A stretch of DNA of 64,000 nucleotides from AV40 sp038230255 (GCA_038230255.1 JBBRNP010000002.1:248001-312000), one strand, 5' to 3'. Shown: positions 8,523-16,850, numbered from the stretch's first letter. The notes: generated from the letters alone by a model not told the origin. A program made the numbers and translations.

Positions 8523-9761
8523 ATGCACAAGGCGGCCACTAGCCGGGTGGATTGGTCTGCGCTCCGCGAAGATTTTCCAATTCTGCGGGAGCGCGTGAAC
8601 GGTCATCCCCTGATTTACTTCGACAGCGCCGCCAGTTCGCAGAAGCCGAGAAGTGTTCTGGACGTCGTCCGAAACTATTACGAGCACGAAAACGCCAACG
8701 TGCATCGCGGCCTGCACGCACTGAGCATGCGCGCGACCGAGCATTACGAAAAATCCCGGCAGCGCGTGGCCGATTTTATCGGCGCGGCGAGCGCGGACGA
8801 GATCGTGTTTACCCGCGGCACGACCGAGAGCATCAACCTGGTCGCGCAGGCGTGGGGCGGAAAATTTCTCCGTGCCGGCGACGCAATTTTACTCACCGAG
8901 ATGGAGCACCACAGCAACCTTGTTCCATGGCAGCTCCTCGCCGAAAGAATCGGCGCGCAGTTGCGGTTCGTTCCGGTTCGCGATGACGGCACTCTCGAGC
9001 TGGAAAAACTCTCGTCATTGCTTACGCCGGAAGTGAAAATGTTTGCCTTCGCTCACGTTTCCAACTCGCTCGGCACGATTAATCCCGTTGCCGAGCTTTG
9101 CCGAAAAGCTCGCGCGGTTGGCGCGCTAACTCTGGTCGATGCTGCGCAGAGCATCGGGCACATGCCCCTCAATGTTCAGGAGCTGGGCTGCGACTTCCTC
9201 GCTTTTTCTGGTCACAAAATGTGCGCACCGACCGGAATCGGCGTGCTCTATGGCCGATCAGACGTGCTTGAATCGGTTCCACCATGGCACGGCGGCGGCG
9301 AAATGATCGTTAGCGTCACTTTGGAAAAAAGCTCATTTAAAAAACCGCCTCACCGATTCGAAGCCGGCACACCGAATATCGCCGGCGCGATCGGACTGGG
9401 CGCTGCGATCGATTACATCGAAGGAATTGGCCGCGCGGAAATTTTTCAGCACGATGTCGATCTTGCGGAATACGTGTTGAAGCGAATGGCTGAATTGCCA
9501 GGTTTGCGAGTGATTGGACCGGCAAAAGACCGCGGCGGAGTCATTAGCTTTGTCATGGACGCGGCGCACCCGCACGATCTGACCACGTTTGCCGACCGCT
9601 ACGGTCTCGCCATGCGCGGTGGTCATCATTGTAACCAACCGTTGATGCGTCGGTTCGGCGTGACCGGAACCACCCGCGCGAGCTTTTATTTTTACAACAC
9701 GCGTGAGGAGATCGATCGCATGATCGACATCCTCCGGAATGCGGTCCATTTTTTCAAATGA
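8523..9761 (+). CDS. sufS: Cysteine desulfurase SufS
   Basis: SufS is a PLP enzyme that removes sulfur from cysteine and passes it as a persulfide for Fe-S cluster assembly. The 412-aa sequence has the group II desulfurase signatures: YFDSAASSQKP (32-42), NANVHRGLH (58-66), THE-type MEHHSNLVPW (127-136), the PLP lysine K232 in AFSGHKMCAPTGIGVLYG, and the active-site Cys370 in RGGHHCNQP. Its stop overlaps the sufU start (ATGA at 9758-9761), so translation is coupled. No sufBCD genes are in the window, so the SUF system is split or lies elsewhere. Confidence 0.97.
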   Translation: MHKAATSRVDWSALREDFPILRERVNGHPLIYFDSAASSQKPRSVLDVVRNYYEHENANVHRGLHALSMRATEHYEKSRQRVADFIGAASADEIVFTRGTTESINLVAQAWGGKFLRAGDAILLTEMEHHSNLVPWQLLAERIGAQLRFVPVRDDGTLELEKLSSLLTPEVKMFAFAHVSNSLGTINPVAELCRKARAVGALTLVDAAQSIGHMPLNVQELGCDFLAFSGHKMCAPTGIGVLYGRSDVLESVPPWHGGGEMIVSVTLEKSSFKKPPHRFEAGTPNIAGAIGLGAAIDYIEGIGRAEIFQHDVDLAEYVLKRMAELPGLRVIGPAKDRGGVISFVMDAAHPHDLTTFADRYGLAMRGGHHCNQPLMRRFGVTGTTRASFYFYNTREEIDRMIDILRNAVHFFK

Positions 9762-10243
9762 GCCCGGAACTTGGCGATCTCGAAGAACTTTATCAGGAAG
9801 TGATCCTCGATCATTCGAGGCGGCCGCGAAATTTTGGCGAGCTGCCCGATGCCGCCGTTCGAGTGCACGGCGATAATCCTTCGTGCGGCGACGAGATTCA
9901 TCTCGCGGTTAAATTCGATGGCAACGGCGGGTTGCAGGAAATCAAATTCACCGGACACGGCTGCGCCATAAGTCAGGCGTCTGCGTCTTTGATGACTTTG
10001 AAATTGAAAGGCAAAGGCCGCGCTGAAGTTGAGGAAATGCTCCGCGCATTTCACGACTTGGTGACAACGGAAACAAATAACGATGCCCCGAAAAAGCTGG
10101 GCGACCTCCTCGTAATGCGCGGTGTTCGCAAATTTCCGCAGCGCGTAAAATGCGCGATGCTTCCATGGCGCGCGGTCGAGCAAGCCTTAAAGCGAGGCGA
10201 AGGCGAAGCCAACGTTTCGACTGAGGAACCGGAGTTTGCCTGA
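9758..10243 (+). CDS. sufU: SufU-type Fe-S scaffold / sulfur-transfer protein
   Basis: The 161-aa protein belongs to the IscU/SufU family. Conserved features are LYQEVILDHSRRPRNFG near the N-terminus, the first Cys in NPSCGDEI, the second in GHGCAISQASASLM, and the third in RVKCAMLPW. A stretch between the second and third Cys (about residues 85-125) is longer than in IscU, as is typical of SufU. SufU accepts sulfur from SufS. It overlaps sufS by 4 bp, a textbook SufS-SufU pair. Downstream lies a 9-bp hairpin at 10260-10280 with no T tract. Confidence 0.95.
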   Translation: MSPELGDLEELYQEVILDHSRRPRNFGELPDAAVRVHGDNPSCGDEIHLAVKFDGNGGLQEIKFTGHGCAISQASASLMTLKLKGKGRAEVEEMLRAFHDLVTTETNNDAPKKLGDLLVMRGVRKFPQRVKCAMLPWRAVEQALKRGEGEANVSTEEPEFA

Positions 10244-10259
10244 TTAACGTTGAACGTTT

Positions 10260-10280
10260 CCTTCTCCCTCAGGGAGAAGG
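10260..10280. repeat. Perfect 9-bp stem hairpin after sufU
   Basis: CCTTCTCCC, a TCA loop, and GGGAGAAGG form a perfect stem. There is no run of T on either side, so it is not a convincing intrinsic terminator. It resembles the dispersed 'ctccctc-agggag' hairpins common between genes. Confidence 0.6.
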
Positions 10281-10345
10281 TGAGGATGAGGGCATCAAAT
10301 AAAAATCGCGAAAGCGATTCATTTATGTAAGCAATGGGAGAAGTC

Positions 10346-10705
10346 ATGCCGACGAACGTTCTGGGCACCGAACTCAAATGTTGCTGCCGCGATCCGATGA
10401 CCGGATTTTTTCGCGACGGCTTTTGTCGAACCGGACCCGAAGACGTCGGCCTGCACACCGTCTGCGTGAAAGTTACCCGTGAATTTCTCGACTTTTCCGT
10501 GCTCGATGGGAACGATCTCGTCACCGCGGTTCCGGAATGGGGATTTCCGGGACTGAAACCTGGCGACAAATGGTGCGTCTGCGTTTTGCGGTGGAAATCC
10601 GCGCTCGACCACAACCGCGCCGCGCCGGTTGATCTCGAGGCAACCCACGCTTCCGCCCTCGAGTTTGTTACCCTCGAAGATCTTGAAGCTCACGCACTGA
10701 AATAA
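10346..10705 (+). CDS. DUF2237 family protein
   Basis: The product is about 119 aa and matches the DUF2237 family, with the segments NVLGTELKCCCRDPMTGFFRD, CRTGPEDVGLHTVC, PGLKPGDKWCVCVLRW and APVDLEATHASALEFV. It is cysteine-rich. Family members are small cytoplasmic proteins of unknown biochemical role. An ATG lies upstream at 10334, but the start at 10346 is preceded by a good Shine-Dalgarno sequence (GGGAGAAG, 10336-10343) and was chosen. It stands alone after sufSU. Confidence 0.88.
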   Translation: MPTNVLGTELKCCCRDPMTGFFRDGFCRTGPEDVGLHTVCVKVTREFLDFSVLDGNDLVTAVPEWGFPGLKPGDKWCVCVLRWKSALDHNRAAPVDLEATHASALEFVTLEDLEAHALK

Positions 10706-10735
10706 GTTGGCCTAAAAGCAGCTTATCAGCGGGGC

Positions 10736-11440
10736 GTGTCACGCCTCTTCCTGATCGCATGTCTTGTTAGCCTCCTGCTAGTCGCGGAGTCCGAAGGACA
10801 ATCCTTACGGCGTCGGGAAACGATCTATTCGTCGCAAACGATCGACGGCATCCCGCTGCAGCCTTTTTCATTCAATCGACAGCCGGCGACTGCACGCGCG
10901 ATCCAGGTTGCCTATTACGCGCCCCGATCGACTCGCGGTTTGGAATCGATTCAACGTGAAGAATCCGATTCGGAAGCACGAACTCCCGGTTTCGATGGAG
11001 GTGGTTCGCATCCGATGGTTCCCGGAAATCGCGCGGTGTTGCGCAACGGAGTCGCTTACGCGCCGGCCAACGCGCCCGACAGCGTCAAACACGCAATCTG
11101 GGCGGTGAACACGATTCGCAATCGACCTTATGTTTGGGGCGGGGGACACGGATCGTTTCAGGATCACGGTTACGATTGTTCCGGCACAGTTTCGTTCGCG
11201 CTTCATCATGCCGGCATGCTCCAGCAACCGTTACCCTCGAGCGATTTTCTTCGTTATGGCGAGCGCGGCCGGGGACGTTGGGTCACGATTTACTCGCGTC
11301 GCGGTCACGTGTTCGCGATGATCGCGGGTCTGCGTTTGGACACGACGGATTTCCGCTACGGCAGCGATGTCGGCCCGCGCTGGCACGTGGATGGTCGCGA
11401 TAGCTGGGGTTTCCAAGCGCGCCATCCGGTTGGGTTGTAA
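10736..11440 (+). CDS. Secreted NlpC/P60-like cysteine peptidase
   Basis: The 234-aa product starts at GTG10736 with a signal peptide (LFLIACLVSLLLVAESEG). The C-terminal half has an NlpC/P60-type fold signature: PYVWGGGHG (131-139), the catalytic Cys148 in GYDCSGTVSFALHHAG and the catalytic His191 in RRGHVFAMIAG. NlpC/P60 enzymes usually cleave peptide stems of peptidoglycan or act as amidases, so an envelope substrate is likely. The N-terminal 100 residues are low-complexity and unassigned. The gene ends 32 bp before the LolC/E permease start. Confidence 0.82.
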   Translation: MSRLFLIACLVSLLLVAESEGQSLRRRETIYSSQTIDGIPLQPFSFNRQPATARAIQVAYYAPRSTRGLESIQREESDSEARTPGFDGGGSHPMVPGNRAVLRNGVAYAPANAPDSVKHAIWAVNTIRNRPYVWGGGHGSFQDHGYDCSGTVSFALHHAGMLQQPLPSSDFLRYGERGRGRWVTIYSRRGHVFAMIAGLRLDTTDFRYGSDVGPRWHVDGRDSWGFQARHPVGL

Positions 11441-11472
11441 ACCGATACATTCGCGGCCAACGTAACGGCAAC

Positions 11473-12765
11473 TTGAAACTGCCGTTCAGCTTTTTTCTGG
11501 CGCTGCGTTATCTCAAACCGAAACGCACATTCCTCTCCATCATCACCTTGATCTCGATCATTGGCGTTACGCTCGGCGTTACGGTGCTGATTCTGGTGAT
11601 CGCGGTGATGACCGGTTTCGACCGCGAGCTGCGGCAGAAGATCATTGATTTCGACGCGCACATTCTCGTGAAAAGCGAGGAGGTTATGCGCGACTGGCGT
11701 GAGCTCGAAAAGAAGATCGACAACACACCGCACGTGGTCGCTACTGCGCCGTTTGTGCAGGGACCCGTCATTGTCGAATTTCAAAACCAGCGTTTGGCGC
11801 CGGTGATTCGCGGAATCGACCCGATCCAGGAAGAAAAGGTGATTCCGATTCGGAAATTCATCAAAGAAGGCCAACTCGATCTCGACGGCGAATCCGCTGT
11901 GGTCGGGAGCGACCTCGCCCGCATTTTGCGCATTCATGTGGGCGACAAACTAACGGTCTATTCCCCCGGAAATCTCGGCCAGATTCTCGACGAAATTAAG
12001 AACATTGAGAGCGCGAAGGGAGCGGACGAAAAGAAGGCGCTCGAAAAATTGCGCGAGGTCGTTTTGCCAAAAGACTTGACCGTCACCGGCATTTTCGAGA
12101 CCGGCCGCTATCAATACGATTCCGAGTTTATCCTCGTCCCGATCTACATCGGTCAGGAGCTTTATAATCTGGGCGACGCCCTGCATGGCATCACCGTCCG
12201 GACGGACGATCCCTACGGCGCGGATCGCGTGAAAAAATCACTCGAGCAAATTCTCGAGCCGCCGGTCTTCGCCCAAACGTGGACTGAGATGAACCATCAA
12301 TTCTTCGAGGCGATCCGGCTGGAGCGAAATGTCATGTTCTTTCTGCTCTTCTTCATTGTCGTGGTTGCCGCGTTCGGAATTATGAGCACGCTCATCACCG
12401 TTACGGTCCAAAAACGGCGCGAGATTGGGATCGTAAAAGCGCTCGGCGCGAATATTTCCCAGATCATCTGGGTTTTTCTAGGGCAGGGGACCGTGGTCGG
12501 ATTCTTTGGCACGCTCACCGGCCTCGGACTTGGTATGATGCTCATACGCTACCGCAACGAATTCGCTCACTGGCTTGCGTCCACGTTGCACATCGAAATT
12601 TTCCCCCGCGAGGTTTACCAATTCTCCGAGATCCCCGCTCAAGTCATTCCCCAGGACGTCACCATCATCTGCATCAGCGCGTTTCTGATTTGCTCGCTCG
12701 CGGCCTTGATCCCCGCTTACTTCGCCGCCCGCTTGGATCCGGTGAAAGCTTTGCGCTACGAGTAA
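11473..12765 (+). CDS. LolC/LolE-family ABC permease (FtsX/MacB type)
   Basis: The 430-aa protein starts at TTG11473 (MKLPFSFFLALRYLKPKRTF). It has one N-terminal transmembrane helix (about 20-48), a large periplasmic domain, and three C-terminal helices with the FtsX signature (VVAAFGIMSTLITVTVQKRREIGIVKALGA). This is the layout of LolC/LolE, which extract lipoproteins from the inner membrane for outer-membrane sorting. The ATPase LolD normally sits next to it but is not in this window. Its stop (12765) is one base from the stop of the convergent gene at 12767. Confidence 0.92.
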   Translation: MKLPFSFFLALRYLKPKRTFLSIITLISIIGVTLGVTVLILVIAVMTGFDRELRQKIIDFDAHILVKSEEVMRDWRELEKKIDNTPHVVATAPFVQGPVIVEFQNQRLAPVIRGIDPIQEEKVIPIRKFIKEGQLDLDGESAVVGSDLARILRIHVGDKLTVYSPGNLGQILDEIKNIESAKGADEKKALEKLREVVLPKDLTVTGIFETGRYQYDSEFILVPIYIGQELYNLGDALHGITVRTDDPYGADRVKKSLEQILEPPVFAQTWTEMNHQFFEAIRLERNVMFFLLFFIVVVAAFGIMSTLITVTVQKRREIGIVKALGANISQIIWVFLGQGTVVGFFGTLTGLGLGMMLIRYRNEFAHWLASTLHIEIFPREVYQFSEIPAQVIPQDVTIICISAFLICSLAALIPAYFAARLDPVKALRYE

Positions 12766-12766
12766 C

Positions 12767-13243
12767 TCAACGTCGTCCGCTCGCTTTTAATCGGCTGACA
12801 AAAACATCGACGGCTCGCGATGCGTAGGCGTAGCTTCCCGCCCACTCACTCTCGCGCGGACCGGCGACGTTGAGGATGTCGATATCGTGGTCGCGAACAA
12901 AAGAAACCATCAGTGTCGCCGCGTCTTCCGGCGAATATTTTGCCGCGTCGATCAATCGGTGCGGCTGTCGCGTTTCAATGCAGCAGCCAACGGTGTATGC
13001 GGTTCCGCCTTCCAGTTCGTGAAAGTAAATGACGACTGTCCCATCCGAGTCGTGCACATTTTGAAATGTCCGCTCTTCATTTCCGCCCTTTTTCAATTCC
13101 TTCACCGGGTAGCGGTCCGGAATTTTTCCGTCTTCATCGAGCCGCCCGGCCGGACACCAGCCGCCGCAGGGGATTCGCTGTTTGAGCGCGACATCAAGCG
13201 CCGCGCGATCCACCCCAGTTTGTCCGCCGGAAATAATCTTCAT
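12767..13243 (-). CDS. YpsA-like putative molybdenum carrier protein
   Basis: The 158-aa sequence matches the 'putative molybdenum carrier' family of SLOG/Rossmann-like proteins. It begins MKIISGGQTGVDRAALDVAL and continues with GGWCPAGRLDEDGKIP, NVHDSDGTVVIYF, GGTAYTVGCC and ILNVAGPRES. The GGQTGVDRAALD loop is the nucleotide or ligand-binding hallmark. The family name rests on similarity and crystal-structure speculation, so actual binding of molybdenum cofactor is unproven. It converges on the LolC/E gene with a one-base gap and is preceded by a long hairpin repeat at 13249-13427. Confidence 0.88.
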   Translation of the reverse strand: MKIISGGQTGVDRAALDVALKQRIPCGGWCPAGRLDEDGKIPDRYPVKELKKGGNEERTFQNVHDSDGTVVIYFHELEGGTAYTVGCCIETRQPHRLIDAAKYSPEDAATLMVSFVRDHDIDILNVAGPRESEWAGSYAYASRAVDVFVSRLKASGRR

Positions 13244-13248
13244 TCTAT

Positions 13249-13427
13249 GTCATTCCGAGCGCAGTCGAGGAATCTCTGACTATTTCTGGTCTACAAATCC
13301 ACTTCATCAGAAATATCTAGAGATGTCTCCCATTCGACTTGCTGCGCTCGCTCAGGGCAAGCTCTCAGTATCAGGGCTGCGCCGCTGTTGAATGGATGCA
13401 ACGTCACGTTGCAGCTCGACATGACAA
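13249..13427. repeat. Dispersed TGTCAT...ATGACA hairpin repeat, copy 1 (long form)
   Basis: It opens with TGTCATTCCGAGCG and closes with CTCGACATGACA. A middle stretch resembles the 3' arm of the other copies (AGAGATGTCTC at 13319) and is then extended by about 90 bp. Related copies lie at 13864, 18976, 45027 and 53330. Confidence 0.8.
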
Positions 13428-13458
13428 GAATTTATTCTTGGGCGTCGTCCATCTCTCT

Positions 13459-13845
13459 TCAATCGCCTGTAGGAACGATATCCGCCCGCTCGATCATCAG
13501 AATCACGCAGCGCTTTGGCGCGCGGGTCCGATGCCGCACCCCTTTCGGCACGACAAAGCCCTGCCGCGGGCCAAGATCGACAACCTTGTCTTCGAGATCG
13601 ATCAGGAAATGGCCGTCGAGCACGAAGAAGAACTCGTCGATATCGTTATGCTCGTGCCAGTGATATTCGCCCTCCAGCACCCCCAGCCGCACGACGGCGT
13701 CGTTCACCTGGCAAAGAGTTTGGTTGTACCATTTGTCCGTGCAGGCGTCGGTCAGCTTCTGAACATCTACGACTTCGAGCGGCCCGTGCAAAATGTTCAG
13801 GAACGTTTTGTAGGGGAAATCGTTGGGTGAGTTTTTTTCCGCCAT
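13459..13845 (-). CDS. Cupin-domain protein
   Basis: The 128-aa protein is a single cupin. Motif 1 appears as YHWHEHNDIDEFFFVLDG, which carries the His/His/Glu metal ligands, and motif 2 as PRQGFVVPKGVRHRTRAP, with a His. Single-domain cupins bind a metal and act as isomerases, dioxygenases or sensors, and the substrate here is unknown. The start codon at 13845 follows two bases after a copy of the over-represented decamer (13848-13857), which therefore lies where a ribosome binding site would be. Flanking hairpin repeats isolate it from the next two cupins. Confidence 0.87.
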   Translation of the reverse strand: MAEKNSPNDFPYKTFLNILHGPLEVVDVQKLTDACTDKWYNQTLCQVNDAVVRLGVLEGEYHWHEHNDIDEFFFVLDGHFLIDLEDKVVDLGPRQGFVVPKGVRHRTRAPKRCVILMIERADIVPTGD

Positions 13846-13863
13846 GATGTCGATCTTCTATTA

Positions 13864-13965
13864 TGTCATTCCGAGCGGAGTCGAGGAATCTCTGACTATT
13901 TCTGTTTTGGGAAGCGTGTCAGGCCGCAAATATCTACAGATGTCTCGACCTTGCTCGACATGACA
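13864..13965. repeat. Dispersed TGTCAT...ATGACA hairpin repeat, copy 2
   Basis: It starts TGTCATTCCGAGCGGAGTCG and ends GCTCGACATGACA. The arms can pair with each other, and the loop contains GACTATTTCTG and AATATCTACAGATGTC. It lies between two cupin genes. Confidence 0.82.
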
Positions 13966-13970
13966 ACAAG

Positions 13971-14459
13971 TCACTCTTCACCGTCGAAATAATCTGTTTC
14001 TTCGCCCTTAATCACAACCCGATCCGCCGCTGAAGTCTTGTTTACTTTCCACTTCCCGCTGTCGGGATAGTAACCCGATTCGCCGATCGGATTATCAGCG
14101 ATCACATAGTAAATGAGATCTTCCTCGCCGGAATTAGTGATTTGATGCGGCTCGTCCGGCCCGAAAATGAATGCGTCCCCGGCGACAACTTCTGTTTTTC
14201 CGTCTTTGTGACGCACTACGCCGTTGCCGCTGATGACAAGATACATTTCCCACGCTGCTGAATGCGCGTGATACGGGAAGTTGTGTTTTCCTGGCGGCAC
14301 TCGCGTCCATTCCAAATCAAACGGATGCCGCTTCGCCAAATCGAGCGACGCCGGATCGCGACCGAGCGCAATTGAGATTCCCTTGAAATGCGCGGCGTAC
14401 TTTCCTCCCGGGGATTGCCACGGATCTTCCGCGATCTCGTTGATGTTAACTTTCTTCAC
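13971..14459 (-). CDS. Cupin-domain protein (tandem paralogue A)
   Basis: This 162-aa single-domain cupin is clearly paralogous to the next gene. Both share a start of the form K-x-N-I/L, the phrase ALGRDP-x-SLDL, RHPFDL, PYH-H-S, VVAGDAF-FGP-EPHQ-TN and a C-terminal VIKG-x-x-x-DYFDGEE. Cupin motif 1 is FPYHAHSAAWEMYLVISG and motif 2 ends PDEPHQITN. The substrate is unknown; the fused C-terminal 50 residues (ADNPIGESGYYPDSGKW) are shared by the pair and not typical of generic cupins. It lies 12 bp downstream of its paralogue, so they form a tandem-duplicate operon. Confidence 0.88.
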   Translation of the reverse strand: MKKVNINEIAEDPWQSPGGKYAAHFKGISIALGRDPASLDLAKRHPFDLEWTRVPPGKHNFPYHAHSAAWEMYLVISGNGVVRHKDGKTEVVAGDAFIFGPDEPHQITNSGEEDLIYYVIADNPIGESGYYPDSGKWKVNKTSAADRVVIKGEETDYFDGEE

Positions 14460-14471
14460 AACAAATTGCGT

Positions 14472-14978
14472 TTAATTGGGTGCAGCGTCACGCTGCTCTT
14501 CGCCGTCGAAGTAATCGGCGTCCGTTCCTTTCACGATCACTTCGTCCATACCTTCCTTCCAGACCGCGAACTTGCCGCTGTCGGGATAATGACAGGAATC
14601 GCCGCGCGGATTATCAGCCATTACATAATAAACAAAATCTTCTTCGCCCGCGTTAGTCAGCTGGTGAGCTTCACCCGGCCCGAAGAAAAACGCATCGCCC
14701 GCGGTGACGATTGTAGATCCATCTTTGTCGCGAATGCTTCCGCGACCCGATACCACGAGATAAAGCTCCGACTCAGTGGAGTGCGAATGATACGGACACA
14801 GTGATTTGCCTTTCGGAATGCGGACCAGCGCGAGATCGAACGGGTGCCGCTTTATCAAATCGAGCGATTCCGGATCCCGCCCAAGCGCCACCGAAATGTT
14901 TTTCACTCGCCGCCCAAATTTTCCCTTCGGCGACTGTCGCTCCTGCTCTTTAACGTCTTTCAAATTAATTTTGCGCAT
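14472..14978 (-). CDS. Cupin-domain protein (tandem paralogue B)
   Basis: The product is about 168 aa starting MRKINLKDVKEQERQSPKGK. An upstream ATG at 14993 would add five residues (MIDCC) and overlap the stop of the preceding gene, so the internal Met at 14978 is preferred. Motifs are CPYHSHSTESELYLVVSG and GPGEAHQLTN. It is a diverged duplicate of the gene at 13971-14459. Sugar isomerase-like or quercetinase-like functions are possible, but nothing in the context decides. Confidence 0.86.
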   Translation of the reverse strand: MRKINLKDVKEQERQSPKGKFGRRVKNISVALGRDPESLDLIKRHPFDLALVRIPKGKSLCPYHSHSTESELYLVVSGRGSIRDKDGSTIVTAGDAFFFGPGEAHQLTNAGEEDFVYYVMADNPRGDSCHYPDSGKFAVWKEGMDEVIVKGTDADYFDGEEQRDAAPN

Positions 14979-14985
14979 ACAGCAA

Positions 14986-15408
14986 TCAATCACCTTTGGG
15001 TTTCAGCGCCGAAGAAAACCCAGTTCCTTTCCAAAATTCATCCGAGACTGTTAAATTCGGTTTCCCCATCCAACCGCGGGTAACTTCGACGTAATACGCT
15101 TTTCGGTCAGGACTCGGAAAGTAAGCCACGGTGTAGAGCACTATCTGATCCCAGTCTCCCAAAAACTTCAGATCACGTAACGAGTCGGGATAGCGCCCGT
15201 AGCGAACTTTGTACAGTTCGATCAAGGCAACCGCTGTCTTAAGATGCTGGTCCCCAAACTTGTTATCGATGCCGGTCGTGATGCCACTCGCAATGATTGA
15301 GCGAAACGCAAGAACCCCCCCGATTGCCAGGATAGTGGCGACCGCCAACACGATTACAATAACCGGAATTTGTCTTCGGCGTTTTTCGTATGGCAGCGGC
15401 GGATTCAT
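14986..15408 (-). CDS. Single-pass membrane protein, pseudopilin-like
   Basis: The 140-aa protein has one N-terminal helix (residues about 16-38, IPVIVIVLAVATILAIGGVL) and a small outside domain. The domain contains LKTAVALIELYKVRYGRYPDSLRDL, a phrase typical of type II secretion pseudopilin-like domains of the GspG kind. No prepilin peptidase cleavage site is evident. It is probably an envelope protein of unknown role. It lies upstream of the cupin pair and four bases downstream of the LigD-type polymerase on the same strand. Confidence 0.75.
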   Translation of the reverse strand: MNPPLPYEKRRRQIPVIVIVLAVATILAIGGVLAFRSIIASGITTGIDNKFGDQHLKTAVALIELYKVRYGRYPDSLRDLKFLGDWDQIVLYTVAYFPSPDRKAYYVEVTRGWMGKPNLTVSDEFWKGTGFSSALKPKGD

Positions 15409-15412
15409 CTCC

Positions 15413-16330
15413 TCAGAGCTTCCACTTCTTCGGCAGTTTTTGTTTCAGTTTCTCAACTGGCGCGAAGAGGTCGCCCAGTTTTTCCACGCGAGCGATTACT
15501 TTGTCGGAGCGGAACTTCAGCAGATCGGCTTTTTTCTTTTTCAGGCAGTTCGCGACTTCGTCCCAGGTGACGGGTGTGGAAGCGGTCGGCTCTTCTCTGG
15601 CGCGAAGTGAATAGACGCAAATTGTGGTTTTGTGTTCGTCGTTCTGGCTCCAGTCGACGAACACTTTTCCTTTTCGCACCGACTTCGACATGTTCGAGGT
15701 GACAAGATTCCCGTGTGCGCGCTCGAGAAGCTGTGCCAGTGCGCGCGATAAATCTTTGGTTTGGTCGAAGGTGGCCGGCGTGTTGAGCGGCACATAAACC
15801 TGCAGACCTTTCGAGCCGCTCGTCTTGGCAAATGATTTCAATTTCATTCCCCCTAACAAATCGCGCAGCCAAAGGCCGACCTGGCAGCATTGGACGATGT
15901 CGGCCGGCGCGCCCGGATCGAGATCGAACACCATCATCGTCGGCTTCGCGACGTTCTTCTTCTTCGCGAGCGATGTGTGCAGCTCGAGATCGGCCAGGTT
16001 AGCCGCCCAAACCAGCGTCGGCAGATCCTGCGCGAGGCAATAATCCATTATACGATTGTTGCCTTCGCTCCAAACTTTCGCGGTCTTCACCCACTTCGGC
16101 CGATGCGACGGACAATTCTTTTCGTAAAAAAATTCTTTGTCCACGCCGTTCGGATAACGCTTCATCGTCAGCGGCCGATCTTCCAAATGCGGCAACAGCA
16201 CCGGCGCGATCTTGATGTAGTAATCGATCACCTGACCTTTGGTGAACCCGACTTTCGGGTACAACACCTTGTTCAGGTTAGATACGGAAAGCTTTTTCCC
16301 TTCGACGACGAGCTCGGCTTTTTCAGGCAT
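15413..16330 (-). CDS. Standalone LigD-type DNA polymerase/primase domain
   Basis: The 305-aa protein corresponds to the polymerase domain of LigD, an archaeo-eukaryotic primase fold that fills gaps during non-homologous end joining. Signatures are LSVSNLNKVLYPKVGFTKGQ, YPNGVDKEFFYEKNCPSHRP, the catalytic MVFDLDPG acidic pair, SGSKGLQVYVPL and VFVDWSQN. It lacks the ligase and phosphoesterase domains of full LigD, and no Ku gene is in the window. Standalone copies occur in many bacteria. A RAYT element lies immediately upstream (16344-16909). Confidence 0.93.
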   Translation of the reverse strand: MPEKAELVVEGKKLSVSNLNKVLYPKVGFTKGQVIDYYIKIAPVLLPHLEDRPLTMKRYPNGVDKEFFYEKNCPSHRPKWVKTAKVWSEGNNRIMDYCLAQDLPTLVWAANLADLELHTSLAKKKNVAKPTMMVFDLDPGAPADIVQCCQVGLWLRDLLGGMKLKSFAKTSGSKGLQVYVPLNTPATFDQTKDLSRALAQLLERAHGNLVTSNMSKSVRKGKVFVDWSQNDEHKTTICVYSLRAREEPTASTPVTWDEVANCLKKKKADLLKFRSDKVIARVEKLGDLFAPVEKLKQKLPKKWKL

Positions 16331-16343
16331 TTCTGTTTTCCCA

Positions 16344-16369
16344 CTGTAGCGGCGGTCTATGACCGTCGC
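16344..16369 (+). repeat. Left terminal inverted repeat of the RAYT element (REP-like, GTAG)
   Basis: This 26-bp sequence, beginning CTGTAGCGGCGGTC, is repeated perfectly in inverted orientation at 16884-16909. It contains an imperfect internal hairpin (GCGGCGGTC/GACCGTCGC) preceded by GTAG, the tetranucleotide known to mark REP elements recognised by TnpA-REP enzymes. Confidence 0.9.
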
Positions 16370-16370
16370 A

Positions 16371-16850
16371 TTATTTCTTCAAACCTTGATCATCTCCAAA
16401 CTCGAGGTCAAAAATTTCACCCAAGAATGGCCATTTGCTCCATTCTTTGATCAAGCCTGCGCGTACGGGATTCTCGCGAACGTAATTCCATTTCTCCGAA
16501 TAGGAATCGTCGCTACGCAACACGTGATCGAAGAAACCTTTTTGCCAATGCGGCGACGGGACGCTTTGTAATCGCAGCGTTTTCGATAACGCGTTCTTCA
16601 TAGATTTCACCCAAGTGGAGAGTTTGAATTTCTCGTCATCTATAGCCACGAATGCGTGCAAATGATCCGGCATCAAAACATATGCACCTAGCCAGGCACC
16701 GCGCTCCTCACCTTTCCGGCCGAATTCGATTAGTCGCGCATGGACATCGGCGTTACCCAAGATCGAACGCCGTTCCTTCGTGCAGGTGGTAATGAAATAA
16801 ATTGGGAATCGCTGAAACGTGGATTCGAGTCTGCGGAGACGCTCGGGCAC
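16371..16850 (-). CDS. REP-associated tyrosine transposase (RAYT)
   Basis: The 159-aa protein is a Y1/HUH single-strand nuclease of the IS200/IS605-like TnpA-REP group. It shows the HUH motif HLH (63-65) in LMPDHLHAFVAI and the catalytic Tyr123 in YVRENPVRAGL. RAYTs bind and cut REP hairpins preceded by GTAG and are thought to drive REP dispersal. The gene is enclosed by perfect 26-bp inverted copies of a GTAG-starting hairpin, and related hairpins occur at 53299, 61586 and elsewhere in the window. The frame is intact, so the enzyme may be active. Confidence 0.95.
   Translation of the reverse strand: MPERLRRLESTFQRFPIYFITTCTKERRSILGNADVHARLIEFGRKGEERGAWLGAYVLMPDHLHAFVAIDDEKFKLSTWVKSMKNALSKTLRLQSVPSPHWQKGFFDHVLRSDDSYSEKWNYVRENPVRAGLIKEWSKWPFLGEIFDLEFGDDQGLKK

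Noticed and set aside
10260..10280. Intrinsic terminator after sufU
   Set aside because: A perfect 9-bp stem exists, but there is no T tract on either strand, so it is listed only as a hairpin.
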